Of a DNA stretch of 10,952 nucleotides, positions 1 through 6,365 are shown piece by piece (the first letter of the stretch is position 1; each line of letters starts with the position of its first letter). The translations under genes and the position numbers were made by a program. This DNA is from CAZNMF01 sp035547155 (GTDB lineage Bacteria; Acidobacteriota; Vicinamibacteria; Vicinamibacterales; SCN-69-37): NCBI GenBank assembly GCA_035547155.1, contig DASZVJ010000008.1:1-10952 (forward strand). Direction: 5' to 3'. The notes under the pieces are model-generated. The model ran no database searches. It was not told where the DNA came from and saw only the letters and a list, made by a program, of their open reading frames with translations.

Positions 1-758
1 TTCGGCAGGCCGTAGATGAACGCGCCGCCGAACTCGCGCAGGCGCAGCGGATGACCGAGCGTGTGAATTGCGCGTCCGGGCGCGACGCGGCCCGCCGGCA
101 CTTCCCACAGCTCCTTGACGCCGAGCGCGTAGAGCTGCGGCAGACGCCCATCATCGAGTGAGAAGCGCTGCACGAGCGTCTTCGTCAGATTGCCGCGCAC
201 GCCGTCGCAGAAGATCGTCACCTTCGCGCGCAAGTCGACACCCGGCTCGAAGTTCGGCTTGCGGCCGCCGTGCTTGTCGAGGCCGCGATCGCCGGTGCGC
301 ACGCCGACGACGCGATCGTCCTCGTAGAGGACTTCCGACGCCGCGAAGCCCGTGAACAGATCGATGCTCGCTGCTTCAACTTGCTGCGCGAGCCACTTCA
401 CGAACGCGTTGATCGAGATGACGAAGCAGCCGTGATTCGTCAACGGCGGCGGCGTCAGCGGCAGACGCCACTGCCGCTTCTCCGTCAGGAAATACACATC
501 GTCGTGCGTGACGGGGCAGTCGAGCGGCGCGCCTTTCGACGCGTAGTCGGGAATCAGATCGCGCAGCGTGGACGGATCGAGCACCGCGCCGGAGAGCGAG
601 TGCGAGCCGGCCTCGCGGCCCTTTTCGAGCACCGCGATCGAGAGCGGCTCGCCGCCGTGCTGCTGTTGCAACTGCGCAAGACGGATCGCGGCCGACAGTC
701 CAGCGGGACCGCCGCCGACGATGAGGATGTCGAACTCGAGGACGTCGCGATCGGACAC
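1..758 (-). CDS. Electron transfer flavoprotein:ubiquinone oxidoreductase (ETF-QO), N-terminal 252 residues, cut by window edge
   Basis: ETF-QO takes electrons from reduced ETF and passes them through FAD and a 4Fe-4S cluster to membrane quinone. I translated the minus strand by hand. The product begins VSDRDVLEFDILIVGGGPAG, with the FAD dinucleotide-binding GGGPAG at residues 15-20. It continues with family blocks: VLEKGREAGSHSLSGAVLDP, LIPDY, PVTHDDVYFLTE, then ISINAFVKWLAQQVE, GFAASEVLYEDD and GVKELWEVP. Family members are about 550 residues, so roughly half is present and the C-terminal cluster-binding cysteines lie outside. The start is GTG at 758: the in-frame TAA at 768-770 is only three codons upstream and no ATG precedes the FAD motif. 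It follows etfA by 9 bases in the same frame, which implies co-transcription. I see no clear Shine-Dalgarno. Identity is secure; the gene symbol (ETFDH in eukaryotes) varies in bacteria. Confidence 0.93.
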   Translation of the reverse strand, partial: MSDRDVLEFDILIVGGGPAGLSAAIRLAQLQQQHGGEPLSIAVLEKGREAGSHSLSGAVLDPSTLRDLIPDYASKGAPLDCPVTHDDVYFLTEKRQWRLPLTPPPLTNHGCFVISINAFVKWLAQQVEAASIDLFTGFAASEVLYEDDRVVGVRTGDRGLDKHGGRKPNFEPGVDLRAKVTIFCDGVRGNLTKTLVQRFSLDDGRLPQLYALGVKELWEVPAGRVAPGRAIHTLGHPLRLREFGGAFIYGLP

Positions 759-767
759 GGGGCGTCG

Positions 768-1724
768 TTACTGCAGCGCGGCGACCATCGCCGGGACGAC
801 CTCGAACAGATCGCCGACGATGCCGTAGTCGGCGACTTCGAAGATCGGCGCGTCGGCGTCCTTGTTGATCGCGACGATCGTCTTCGCGCCTTTCATGCCG
901 ACGATGTGCTGGATGGCGCCGGAGATGCCGAGCGCGACGTAGAGCTTCGGCGCGACGGTCTGGCCCGAGCTGCCGATCTGGCGATCCATCGGCAGCCAGC
1001 CGGCGTCGCAGATCGGCCGCGACGCCGCGATCTCGGCGCCAAGCGCGGAGGCGAGCTGCTGCGCGACCGCGATATGCGTCTGATCTTTGATGCCACGTCC
1101 CACGGCGATGATCCGCTCCGCCTGCGTGAGATCGACGGCCTGCTTCGCGTCCTGGAACGGCGCCTCGGGACGCTGACGGATATCGGCCGAGGTGACTGCG
1201 GCAGCGACGGTCTGCACGGCCACGGGCGCCGCAGCCGGACGCACGGCGTCCGCGCGGAACGCGCCGATCTGGAACGTCACGCAGTGCGGCTCTGGACCGT
1301 CGAACGCGACGTCCGCGCTGACCTTGCCCTGGAACATCGGCCGCGTGAAGAGCAGGCGGCCGTCCGCGTGCTTCACGGCGGTGCAGTCGGTCACGAGCGC
1401 TCGATCGAGCCGTGCGGCCAGACGCGGCGCGTAGTCGCGTGTCTGATAGGTGTGAGGAAAAACGATGTGCGATGGCGCGGCCGTCTGCACGAAGGCCGCG
1501 AGCGCGGCGACGAAGCCATCCGGCGTGTAGCTCGCGAGCAGCTCGTGCTCGAGCGCGACCACGGACGCGACGTCGGCGTTGGCCAGCTCAGCGGCGATGG
1601 CGGCGACGTGGGCGCCTGGAAGCACGACGGTGATGGGCGAGCCGATCTGCTGTGCCGCGGCCATCGCCTCGAGTGACGCACGATTGAGACGGCCGGCCTG
1701 CTGCTCGGCGACGACGAGAATCAT
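768..1724 (-). CDS. etfA: Electron transfer flavoprotein alpha subunit
   Basis: EtfA (318 residues; the family is usually 310-330) pairs with EtfB to form the soluble FAD/AMP carrier that collects electrons from acyl-CoA and related dehydrogenases and delivers them to ETF-QO. The N-terminal domain starts MILVVAEQQAGRLN. The C-terminal FAD domain has AVGRGIKD, ASRPICDAGWLPMDRQIG with GSSGQ, and the family signature LYVALGISGAIQHIVGMKG from about residue 261, followed by AINKDADAPIF and ADYGIVGDLF. I chose ATG at 1724 because homologues begin at this point. An open frame extends to 1844, but it runs through a palindromic repeat and is not protein-like. A GTG at 1742 is an alternative start. No good Shine-Dalgarno is visible. 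The ETF-QO gene follows directly. EtfB, normally just upstream, is absent: the upstream neighbour is a divergent FAH gene. Confidence 0.95.
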   Translation of the reverse strand: MILVVAEQQAGRLNRASLEAMAAAQQIGSPITVVLPGAHVAAIAAELANADVASVVALEHELLASYTPDGFVAALAAFVQTAAPSHIVFPHTYQTRDYAPRLAARLDRALVTDCTAVKHADGRLLFTRPMFQGKVSADVAFDGPEPHCVTFQIGAFRADAVRPAAAPVAVQTVAAAVTSADIRQRPEAPFQDAKQAVDLTQAERIIAVGRGIKDQTHIAVAQQLASALGAEIAASRPICDAGWLPMDRQIGSSGQTVAPKLYVALGISGAIQHIVGMKGAKTIVAINKDADAPIFEVADYGIVGDLFEVVPAMVAALQ

Positions 1725-1790
1725 GGGGAGATATGGTGTCACGGACGGCCGGTGACAGGCTACGGGCGACGGGCGACGAAAAGTCCTCGC

Positions 1791-1859
1791 GTAGGGGCCG
1801 CCCTTGTGGCGGCCCCGGACACGCGCCGATCTTCGGGCGCCCACAAGGGGCGCCCCTAC
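1791..1859. repeat. Double-hairpin palindromic intergenic element, copy 1
   Basis: Two 25-base arms (1791-1815 and 1835-1859) are inverted copies with four mismatches, separated by 19 bases. Each arm also folds on itself: the left stem is GGGGCCGCC/GGCGGCCCC around a CTTGT loop, and the right stem is GGGCGCCC/GGGCGCCC around ACAAG. The outer ends are GTAGGGGC and GCCCCTAC. The element lies in the divergent gap between etfA and the FAH gene. A second copy is at 4750-4832. It resembles REP/BIME-type or MITE-like non-coding elements; no transposase is present. Flanking near-inverted decamers lie at 1758-1767 (GGCTACGGGC) and 1871-1880 (GCCTGTAGCC). Confidence 0.8.
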
Positions 1860-1882
1860 GATGTCGAGCAGCCTGTAGCCCG

Positions 1883-1903
1883 TAGAATATCTCCCTGAAG
1901 GAG
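1883..1903 (+). promoter_or_regulatory. Possible -10 box and Shine-Dalgarno for the FAH gene
   Basis: TAGAAT at 1883-1888 resembles a sigma-70 -10 box. AAGGAG at 1898-1903 is a strong ribosome binding site six bases before the ATG at 1910, and it fixes that start. I see no matching -35 hexamer at normal spacing. The ribosome site is convincing; the promoter is tentative. Confidence 0.5.
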
Positions 1904-1909
1904 CGAACC

Positions 1910-2608
1910 ATGTCTGCGTGGATTTTCGAGCCGTCCGAGCGTCCGTCGGTCGCGATTGCCGGTCGCGGCGAGCGCATGCCGGTGCGCCGCGTGCTGTGCG
2001 TGGGCCGCAATTACGCGGCGCACGCGCGCGAGTCGGGCGCCGATCCCGATCGCGAGCCGCCGTTCTTCTTCTTCAAGCCGACAGACGCGCTCGTCAACGA
2101 TGGCGCGCTCGTGCCGTATCCGCCGCTGACGTCCAACCTGCACTTCGAGGTCGAGCTCGTCGTCGCGATCGCGCGCGGCGGTGTCGACATCGCGCCGAGC
2201 GATGCGCGGGGTCATGTGCTCGGCTACGCGATTGGCATCGACCTCACGCGCCGCGATCTGCAGTCAGCCGCGATCAAAGCCGGGCATCCGTGGGATTGGG
2301 GCAAGAGCTTCGATCATTCCGCGCCCTGCGGGCCGATTCACACCGTCGATCGCGTTGGACATCCCGAGCGCGGCCGGATCTGGCTCGCGGTGAACGGCGC
2401 GATCAAGCAGGACGCGAGTCTCAGCGATCTGATCTGGCCCGTGCCCGACATCATTGCGCAGGCCTCGCAGGCGATGCGCCTCGAGGAAGGCGATTTGATT
2501 TACACCGGCACGCCCGCGGGCGTCGGTCCCGTCGTGTCTGGCGATCGCATCACCGCCGGCATCGACGGGCTCGGCGAGATCGCGATCGGGATCGGCGAGA
2601 GGGAATAG
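1910..2608 (+). CDS. Fumarylacetoacetate hydrolase (FAH) family enzyme, fumarylpyruvate hydrolase/acylpyruvase type
   Basis: This 232-residue protein is the size of single-domain FAH enzymes such as NagK fumarylpyruvate hydrolase (gentisate pathway) and FAHD1 acylpyruvases, which cleave a C-C bond in acylpyruvates with Mg2+ or Mn2+. Visible motifs are VGRNYAAHARE, with the likely catalytic pair H38 and E41; PFFFFKPTDAL at about 51-61; metal ligands E80 and E82 in HFEVELVVAI; D111 in GIDLTRRDLQ; K132 in WDWGKSFDHSAP; and LIYTGTPAGVG near the C-terminus. As I recall NagK, similarity extends through the N-terminal PSVAIAGRG and VRRVLCVGRNYAAHA segments, so fumarylpyruvate or a related acylpyruvate is the best substrate guess. 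No other gentisate gene is in the window, so the pathway is unproven. The start is supported by AAGGAG. The PQQ dehydrogenase gene follows 53 bases after the stop. Confidence 0.9.
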   Translation: MSAWIFEPSERPSVAIAGRGERMPVRRVLCVGRNYAAHARESGADPDREPPFFFFKPTDALVNDGALVPYPPLTSNLHFEVELVVAIARGGVDIAPSDARGHVLGYAIGIDLTRRDLQSAAIKAGHPWDWGKSFDHSAPCGPIHTVDRVGHPERGRIWLAVNGAIKQDASLSDLIWPVPDIIAQASQAMRLEEGDLIYTGTPAGVGPVVSGDRITAGIDGLGEIAIGIGERE

Positions 2609-2632
2609 GGGACCAGGGGACCAAGGGCTGAG
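2609..2632 (+). repeat. Short GGGACCAG octamer array immediately after the FAH stop codon
   Basis: Directly after TAG (2606-2608) come GGGACCAG, GGGACCAA and a degenerate GGGCTGAG. This is the same octamer family as the long array at 7683-7782 and the minus-strand array at 8580-8616, with the G-rich strand again the coding strand of the gene that ends here. Confidence 0.75.
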
Positions 2633-2661
2633 AGAAGTTAGAAGTGCAAAGCCAGAAGCCA

Positions 2662-4743
2662 ATGAAACGTATCGTATTCACCTGCGTCGCCGCGCTCGCT
2701 CTCGCGCTCGGCGTCAACGTCGTCGCGCAGCAACCGTATCGCACGTGGTCCGCGTATGGCGGCGATGTCGAACAGCTGCGCTACTCGAGCCTGCGGCAAA
2801 TCACGCGCGCGAACGTGTCGCGGCTACAGGTCGCGTGGACGTACGACACGCACGAGACCGGTGGGCTGCAGACGCAGCCGCTCATCGTCGACGGCGTGCT
2901 GTACGCGTACACGCCGACCCACAAGACGATCGCGCTCGACGCGGCGACGGGACGGCTGCTGTGGACGTTCGACTCGGGCATCGCCGGCCGCGGGCCGAAT
3001 CGCGGGCTGATGTTCTGGTCGCGTGGCCGCGAGCGGCGCGTGTTCGCCGCGGTCGACAATTTTCTGTACGCGCTCGACGCGAAAACTGGCGTCGTCATCC
3101 CGTCGTTCGGCGAGCAGGGGCGGATCGATCTGCGCGCCGATCTCGGACGTCCCATCGAAGGTCAGTCGGTTCGGCTGACGAGCCCCGGCGTCGTCTACAA
3201 GGATCTCGTCATCGTCGGCGGCCGCGTGTCCGAAGGATTGCCCGCGTCTCCGGGCGATGTCCGCGCGTACGATGCGCGGACTGGCGCGCTGCGCTGGAGC
3301 TTCCACACGATTCCGCATCCAGGCGAATCGGGCTACGACACGTGGTCCACGAACTCGTGGCAGGCCAACGGCGCCGCGAACAGCTGGCCGGGCATGGCGC
3401 TCGACGAGCGGCGCGGCATCGTCTATGTGCCGACGGGATCGGCCGCGGCGGACTTCTATGGCGGCGATCGTCTCGGCGACAACCTGTTCGCGAACTGCCT
3501 GATCGCGCTCGATGTCGCGACCGGCAAACATCTGTGGCACTTCCAGGTCGTGCGTCACGACATCTGGGATCGCGATCTGCCGTCGCCGCCGGTGCTGCTC
3601 ACCGTGCGCCGCAACGGACGCACGATCGACGCCGTTGCGCAGACGACGAAGCACGGCTTCATCTTCGTGCTCGATCGCGTCACCGGAAAGCCGTTGTTTC
3701 CGGTCGAGACGCGCGCGTTTCCGAAGAGCGATGTGCCAGGTGAGGTCGCGGCGGACAGCCAGGTCATCCCGCTCGCGCCGAAGCCGTTCGCGCGTCAGCG
3801 GCTGACGGAAGACGATCTCACCGTTCGCACGCCCGAAGCGCGTCGCTGGGCGCTCGAGAAATTCCGCACGTTCCGCAGCGACGGCTTGTTCGTGCCGCTC
3901 GCCGTCGGCCAGGACACCGTCGTCTTTCCGGGCTTCGACGGCGGAGCCGAATGGGGTGGGGCCGCCGCTGATCCGGAAACCGGCCTGCTGTACGTCAACG
4001 CCAACGATCTCGCGTGGACCGGCGCGCTTGCGCCGACCAACGCCGGGCAGACGGCGCGCGCGGTCTATCTCCGCGACTGCGCGTCGTGCCATCGCGACGA
4101 TCGCCAGGGCACGCCGCCGTCGATCCCGTCGCTCGTCGGCATCGGCGATCGCAAGACCACTGATCAGATCGCGACGATGATCCGTCAGGGCGGCGGACGC
4201 ATGCCGGCCGTGACGACGCTGGATCGAACGGCGGTGAATGCGGTCGTGAAATATCTGATGACGGGCGAGGACGGACCGGCCGGCCCGGCGTCGAACACGC
4301 CGAACGCGCAGCCGTACCGGTTCACCGGCTATCAGAAGTTTCTCGATCCCGACGGGTATCCTGCCGTCGCGCCGCCGTGGGGCACGTTGAGCGCGGTGAA
4401 TCTCAACACCGGCGAGTACGCGTGGCGGATTCCGCTCGGCGAATATCCCGAGCTCGCCGCGAACGGCATGACGAACACCGGCACGGAAAATTACGGTGGT
4501 CCGATCGTCACTGCCGGTGGTCTCGTATTCATCGGCGCGACGAACTACGACCAGAAGTTCCACGCGTTCGACAAGACGACGGGCAAGCTGCTGTGGGAAG
4601 CGACGCTGCCGTTCTCCGGCAACGCGACGCCCGCGACCTACGAGGTGAGTGGCCGGCAGTTCGTCGTCATTGCTGCAGGCGGCGGGTACGATCGCCGCCG
4701 CGCATCAGGCGGTGTTTACGTGGCGTTCGCGCTGCCGAAGTAG
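2662..4743 (+). CDS. Exported PQQ-dependent dehydrogenase with an internal cytochrome c domain
   Basis: This 693-residue quinoprotein of the membrane glucose dehydrogenase-like propeller family oxidises an alcohol or sugar outside the cytoplasm. MKRIVFTCVAALALALGVNV followed by VAQQ looks like a signal peptide, which decided the ATG at 2662; a GTG at 2644 in frame would add six residues. Family blocks are YGGDVEQLRYSSL (N-terminus), H299 in VRHDIWDRDLPSPPVL, K330 in QTTKHGFIFVLD (probable PQQ contact), GGAEWGGAAADPETGLLYVN, then TGTENYGGPIVTAGGLVFIG and KFHAFDKTTGKLLWEA near the C-terminus. A haem c site C473-A-S-C476-H477 with probable axial M514 (GGRMPAV) lies between propeller segments and could relay electrons from PQQH2. 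The substrate cannot be told. No clear Shine-Dalgarno is visible. It may be co-transcribed with the FAH gene, and it ends just before a palindromic repeat. Confidence 0.9.
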   Translation: MKRIVFTCVAALALALGVNVVAQQPYRTWSAYGGDVEQLRYSSLRQITRANVSRLQVAWTYDTHETGGLQTQPLIVDGVLYAYTPTHKTIALDAATGRLLWTFDSGIAGRGPNRGLMFWSRGRERRVFAAVDNFLYALDAKTGVVIPSFGEQGRIDLRADLGRPIEGQSVRLTSPGVVYKDLVIVGGRVSEGLPASPGDVRAYDARTGALRWSFHTIPHPGESGYDTWSTNSWQANGAANSWPGMALDERRGIVYVPTGSAAADFYGGDRLGDNLFANCLIALDVATGKHLWHFQVVRHDIWDRDLPSPPVLLTVRRNGRTIDAVAQTTKHGFIFVLDRVTGKPLFPVETRAFPKSDVPGEVAADSQVIPLAPKPFARQRLTEDDLTVRTPEARRWALEKFRTFRSDGLFVPLAVGQDTVVFPGFDGGAEWGGAAADPETGLLYVNANDLAWTGALAPTNAGQTARAVYLRDCASCHRDDRQGTPPSIPSLVGIGDRKTTDQIATMIRQGGGRMPAVTTLDRTAVNAVVKYLMTGEDGPAGPASNTPNAQPYRFTGYQKFLDPDGYPAVAPPWGTLSAVNLNTGEYAWRIPLGEYPELAANGMTNTGTENYGGPIVTAGGLVFIGATNYDQKFHAFDKTTGKLLWEATLPFSGNATPATYEVSGRQFVVIAAGGGYDRRRASGGVYVAFALPK

Positions 4744-4749
4744 GGAGAT

Positions 4750-4832
4750 GTAGGGGCGGCCCTTGTGGCCGCCCGTGACGGGACGCCGCGGATATTGGCC
4801 GGTCTTCGGGCGGCCACAAGGGCCGCCCCTAC
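4750..4832. repeat. Double-hairpin palindromic intergenic element, copy 2
   Basis: The arms at 4750-4774 and 4808-4832 are perfect 25/25 inverted repeats with a 33-base spacer. Each arm folds as GGGCGGCC/GGCCGCCC around CTTGT or ACAAG. The outer ends GTAGGGGC/GCCCCTAC and the spacer end (CCGGTCTTC here, CCGATCTTC in copy 1) are shared with the element at 1791-1859. It fills the gap between two convergent genes, where it could also act as a bidirectional transcript end, although no T-tract is present. Confidence 0.85.
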
Positions 4833-4852
4833 GTGGGGATCCCGCGATCCGG

Positions 4853-6307
4853 TTACGCGATCCCTCCGAAGCAGAGATATTTGATCTCGACGTACTCGTC
4901 GATGCCGTACTTCGATCCTTCGCGGCCGATGCCGGATTCCTTGACGCCGCCGAACGGCGCGACTTCGGTCGAGATCAATCCCGTGTTGATGCCGACCATG
5001 CCGTACTCGAGGCCTTCCGCCGCGCGCCAGATGCGCGCGACGTCGCGGCCGTAGAAGTACGACGCGAGACCGAACTCGGTATCGTTCGCCATCGCGATCG
5101 CTTCCGCGTCGGTCTTGAAGCGGAACAGCGGCGCGACCGGACCGAACGTCTCCTCTTTCGCGACGAGCATCGACGACGTGACGTCGGCGAGGATGGTCGG
5201 CTCGTAGAAGCGCCCGCCACGCGCGTGACGATGGCCGCCGACGATAAGGCGCGCGCCCTGCGATAGTGCGTCGCGCACGTGCGCCTCGACTTTCTCGACG
5301 GCCTTGTCGTCGATGAGCGGGCCTTGCGTCGACTCCGGATCGAGCCCCGGCGCGGGGACGAGGCGTTTGACCGCCGCCGCGAGCTTCTCGGCGAACGCGT
5401 CGTAGACGTCGTCCTGCACGAGCAGCCGATTCGCGCAGACGCACGTCTGTCCCGTGTTGCGGTACTTCGACGCGATCGCGCCGTCGACCGCCGCATCCAG
5501 ATCCGCATCGTCGAACACGATGAACGGCGCATTGCCGCCGAGCTCGAGCGAGACTTTCTTGATCGTGCCCGCGCACTGCGCCATCAGCTGACGGCCGGTC
5601 TCCGTCGATCCCGTGAACGACAGCTTGCGGACGATCGGATTCGACGTCAGCTCTCCGCCGATCTCCGCGGCCGAGCCGGTGATCACGTTGAAGACACCCT
5701 TCGGCACGCCCGCGCGCGACGCGAGCTCCGCGAGCGCGAGCGCGGAGAACGGCGTCTGCGACGCGGGCTTCGCGACGACCGTACAGCCCGACGCGAGCGC
5801 CGGACCGACTTTGCGCGTGATCATCGCGAGCGGAAAGTTCCACGGCGTGATGCACGCGACCACGCCAACCGGCTGCTTGATGACGAGGATGCGCTTGTCG
5901 GATTGGTGGCCGGGAATCGTGTCGCCGTAGAGGCGCTTGGCTTCCTCGCCGAACCACTCGAGGAACGACGCCGCGTACGCGACTTCGCCGCGCGACTCCG
6001 CGAGCGGCTTGCCCTGTTCGAGCGTCATCAGCCGCGCGAGATCCTCCTGGTGCTCGATCATGAGATCGGCCCAGCGTCGCAGGATCTGGGCGCGCGTGCG
6101 GGCCGTCGTCGTGCGCCACGTGACGAACGCCGCGGCGGCGGCGCCGATCGCCCAGCGCGTCTCGTCCGCACCGAAGCGCGGAACGGCTCCGAGGATCTCC
6201 CCCGTGGCGGGATTGTCGACGCTGATTGTCTGCGCGCTCTTCATCCACGCGCCGTCGACGTAGCAGGCCTCCCGAAACAGCCCCTGATCGTGTAGTGCCA
6301 TCGTCAT
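4853..6307 (-). CDS. gabD: Succinate-semialdehyde dehydrogenase (NAD(P)+)
   Basis: This 484-residue aldehyde dehydrogenase oxidises succinate semialdehyde to succinate, the last step of GABA and some aromatic degradation routes; E. coli GabD has 482 residues. Visible are ITPWNFPLAMITRKVGPALA, VVAKPASQTPFSALALAELA (cofactor region), SFTGSTETGRQLM, the general base E255 in VSLELGGNAPF, nucleophile C289 in NTGQTCVCANR with the GabD-type second cysteine C291, EETFGPVAPLFRF, and the GabD-like C-terminus GREGSKYGIDEYVEIKYLC. Glutarate-semialdehyde dehydrogenase is a close alternative. The start is the first of two near ATGs (6307, 6301). No Shine-Dalgarno precedes it, but TAGAAT lies six bases upstream, which suggests leaderless translation. 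It is divergent from the PQQ sugar dehydrogenase and convergent with the haem-containing PQQ dehydrogenase. Confidence 0.94.
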   Translation of the reverse strand: MTMALHDQGLFREACYVDGAWMKSAQTISVDNPATGEILGAVPRFGADETRWAIGAAAAAFVTWRTTTARTRAQILRRWADLMIEHQEDLARLMTLEQGKPLAESRGEVAYAASFLEWFGEEAKRLYGDTIPGHQSDKRILVIKQPVGVVACITPWNFPLAMITRKVGPALASGCTVVAKPASQTPFSALALAELASRAGVPKGVFNVITGSAAEIGGELTSNPIVRKLSFTGSTETGRQLMAQCAGTIKKVSLELGGNAPFIVFDDADLDAAVDGAIASKYRNTGQTCVCANRLLVQDDVYDAFAEKLAAAVKRLVPAPGLDPESTQGPLIDDKAVEKVEAHVRDALSQGARLIVGGHRHARGGRFYEPTILADVTSSMLVAKEETFGPVAPLFRFKTDAEAIAMANDTEFGLASYFYGRDVARIWRAAEGLEYGMVGINTGLISTEVAPFGGVKESGIGREGSKYGIDEYVEIKYLCFGGIA

Positions 6308-6313
6308 GGGTCG

Positions 6314-6319
6314 ATTCTA
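6314..6319 (-). promoter_or_regulatory. Possible -10 box of gabD (leaderless start)
   Basis: On the minus strand TAGAAT is followed by CGACCC and then the gabD ATG at 6307. At normal -10 to +1 spacing, transcription would begin at or next to the A of the start codon. No recognisable -35 is seen, so this rests on the -10 match and the absence of a ribosome site. Confidence 0.4.
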
Positions 6320-6365
6320 CCGGGGAGATTGCAGCGGCCGCGCGATGGCGGGAGAATGCGTGGTC

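Noticed and set aside
270..1676. 468-codon open frame on the plus strand opposite etfA and ETF-QO
   Set aside because: It is Arg/Asp-rich with no domain motif and lies antisense to two clearly conserved genes. Long antisense frames are expected at this GC content.
1725..1844. N-terminal extension of EtfA
   Set aside because: The added residues are encoded by the palindromic repeat and do not resemble EtfA or a targeting peptide.
1791..1859. Intrinsic terminator
   Set aside because: It lies upstream of both flanking genes and has no T-tract; the repeat interpretation fits better.
2824..4563. 579-codon minus-strand frame inside the PQQ dehydrogenase gene
   Set aside because: It is an Arg-rich shadow of a well-supported quinoprotein, without recognisable motifs.
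6306..6365. Earlier start for the PQQ sugar dehydrogenase at ATG 6306 or 6345
   Set aside because: The 6306 start would overlap the gabD start codon and add a non-signal-like leader. ATG 6366 places a hydrophobic export segment at the N-terminus.
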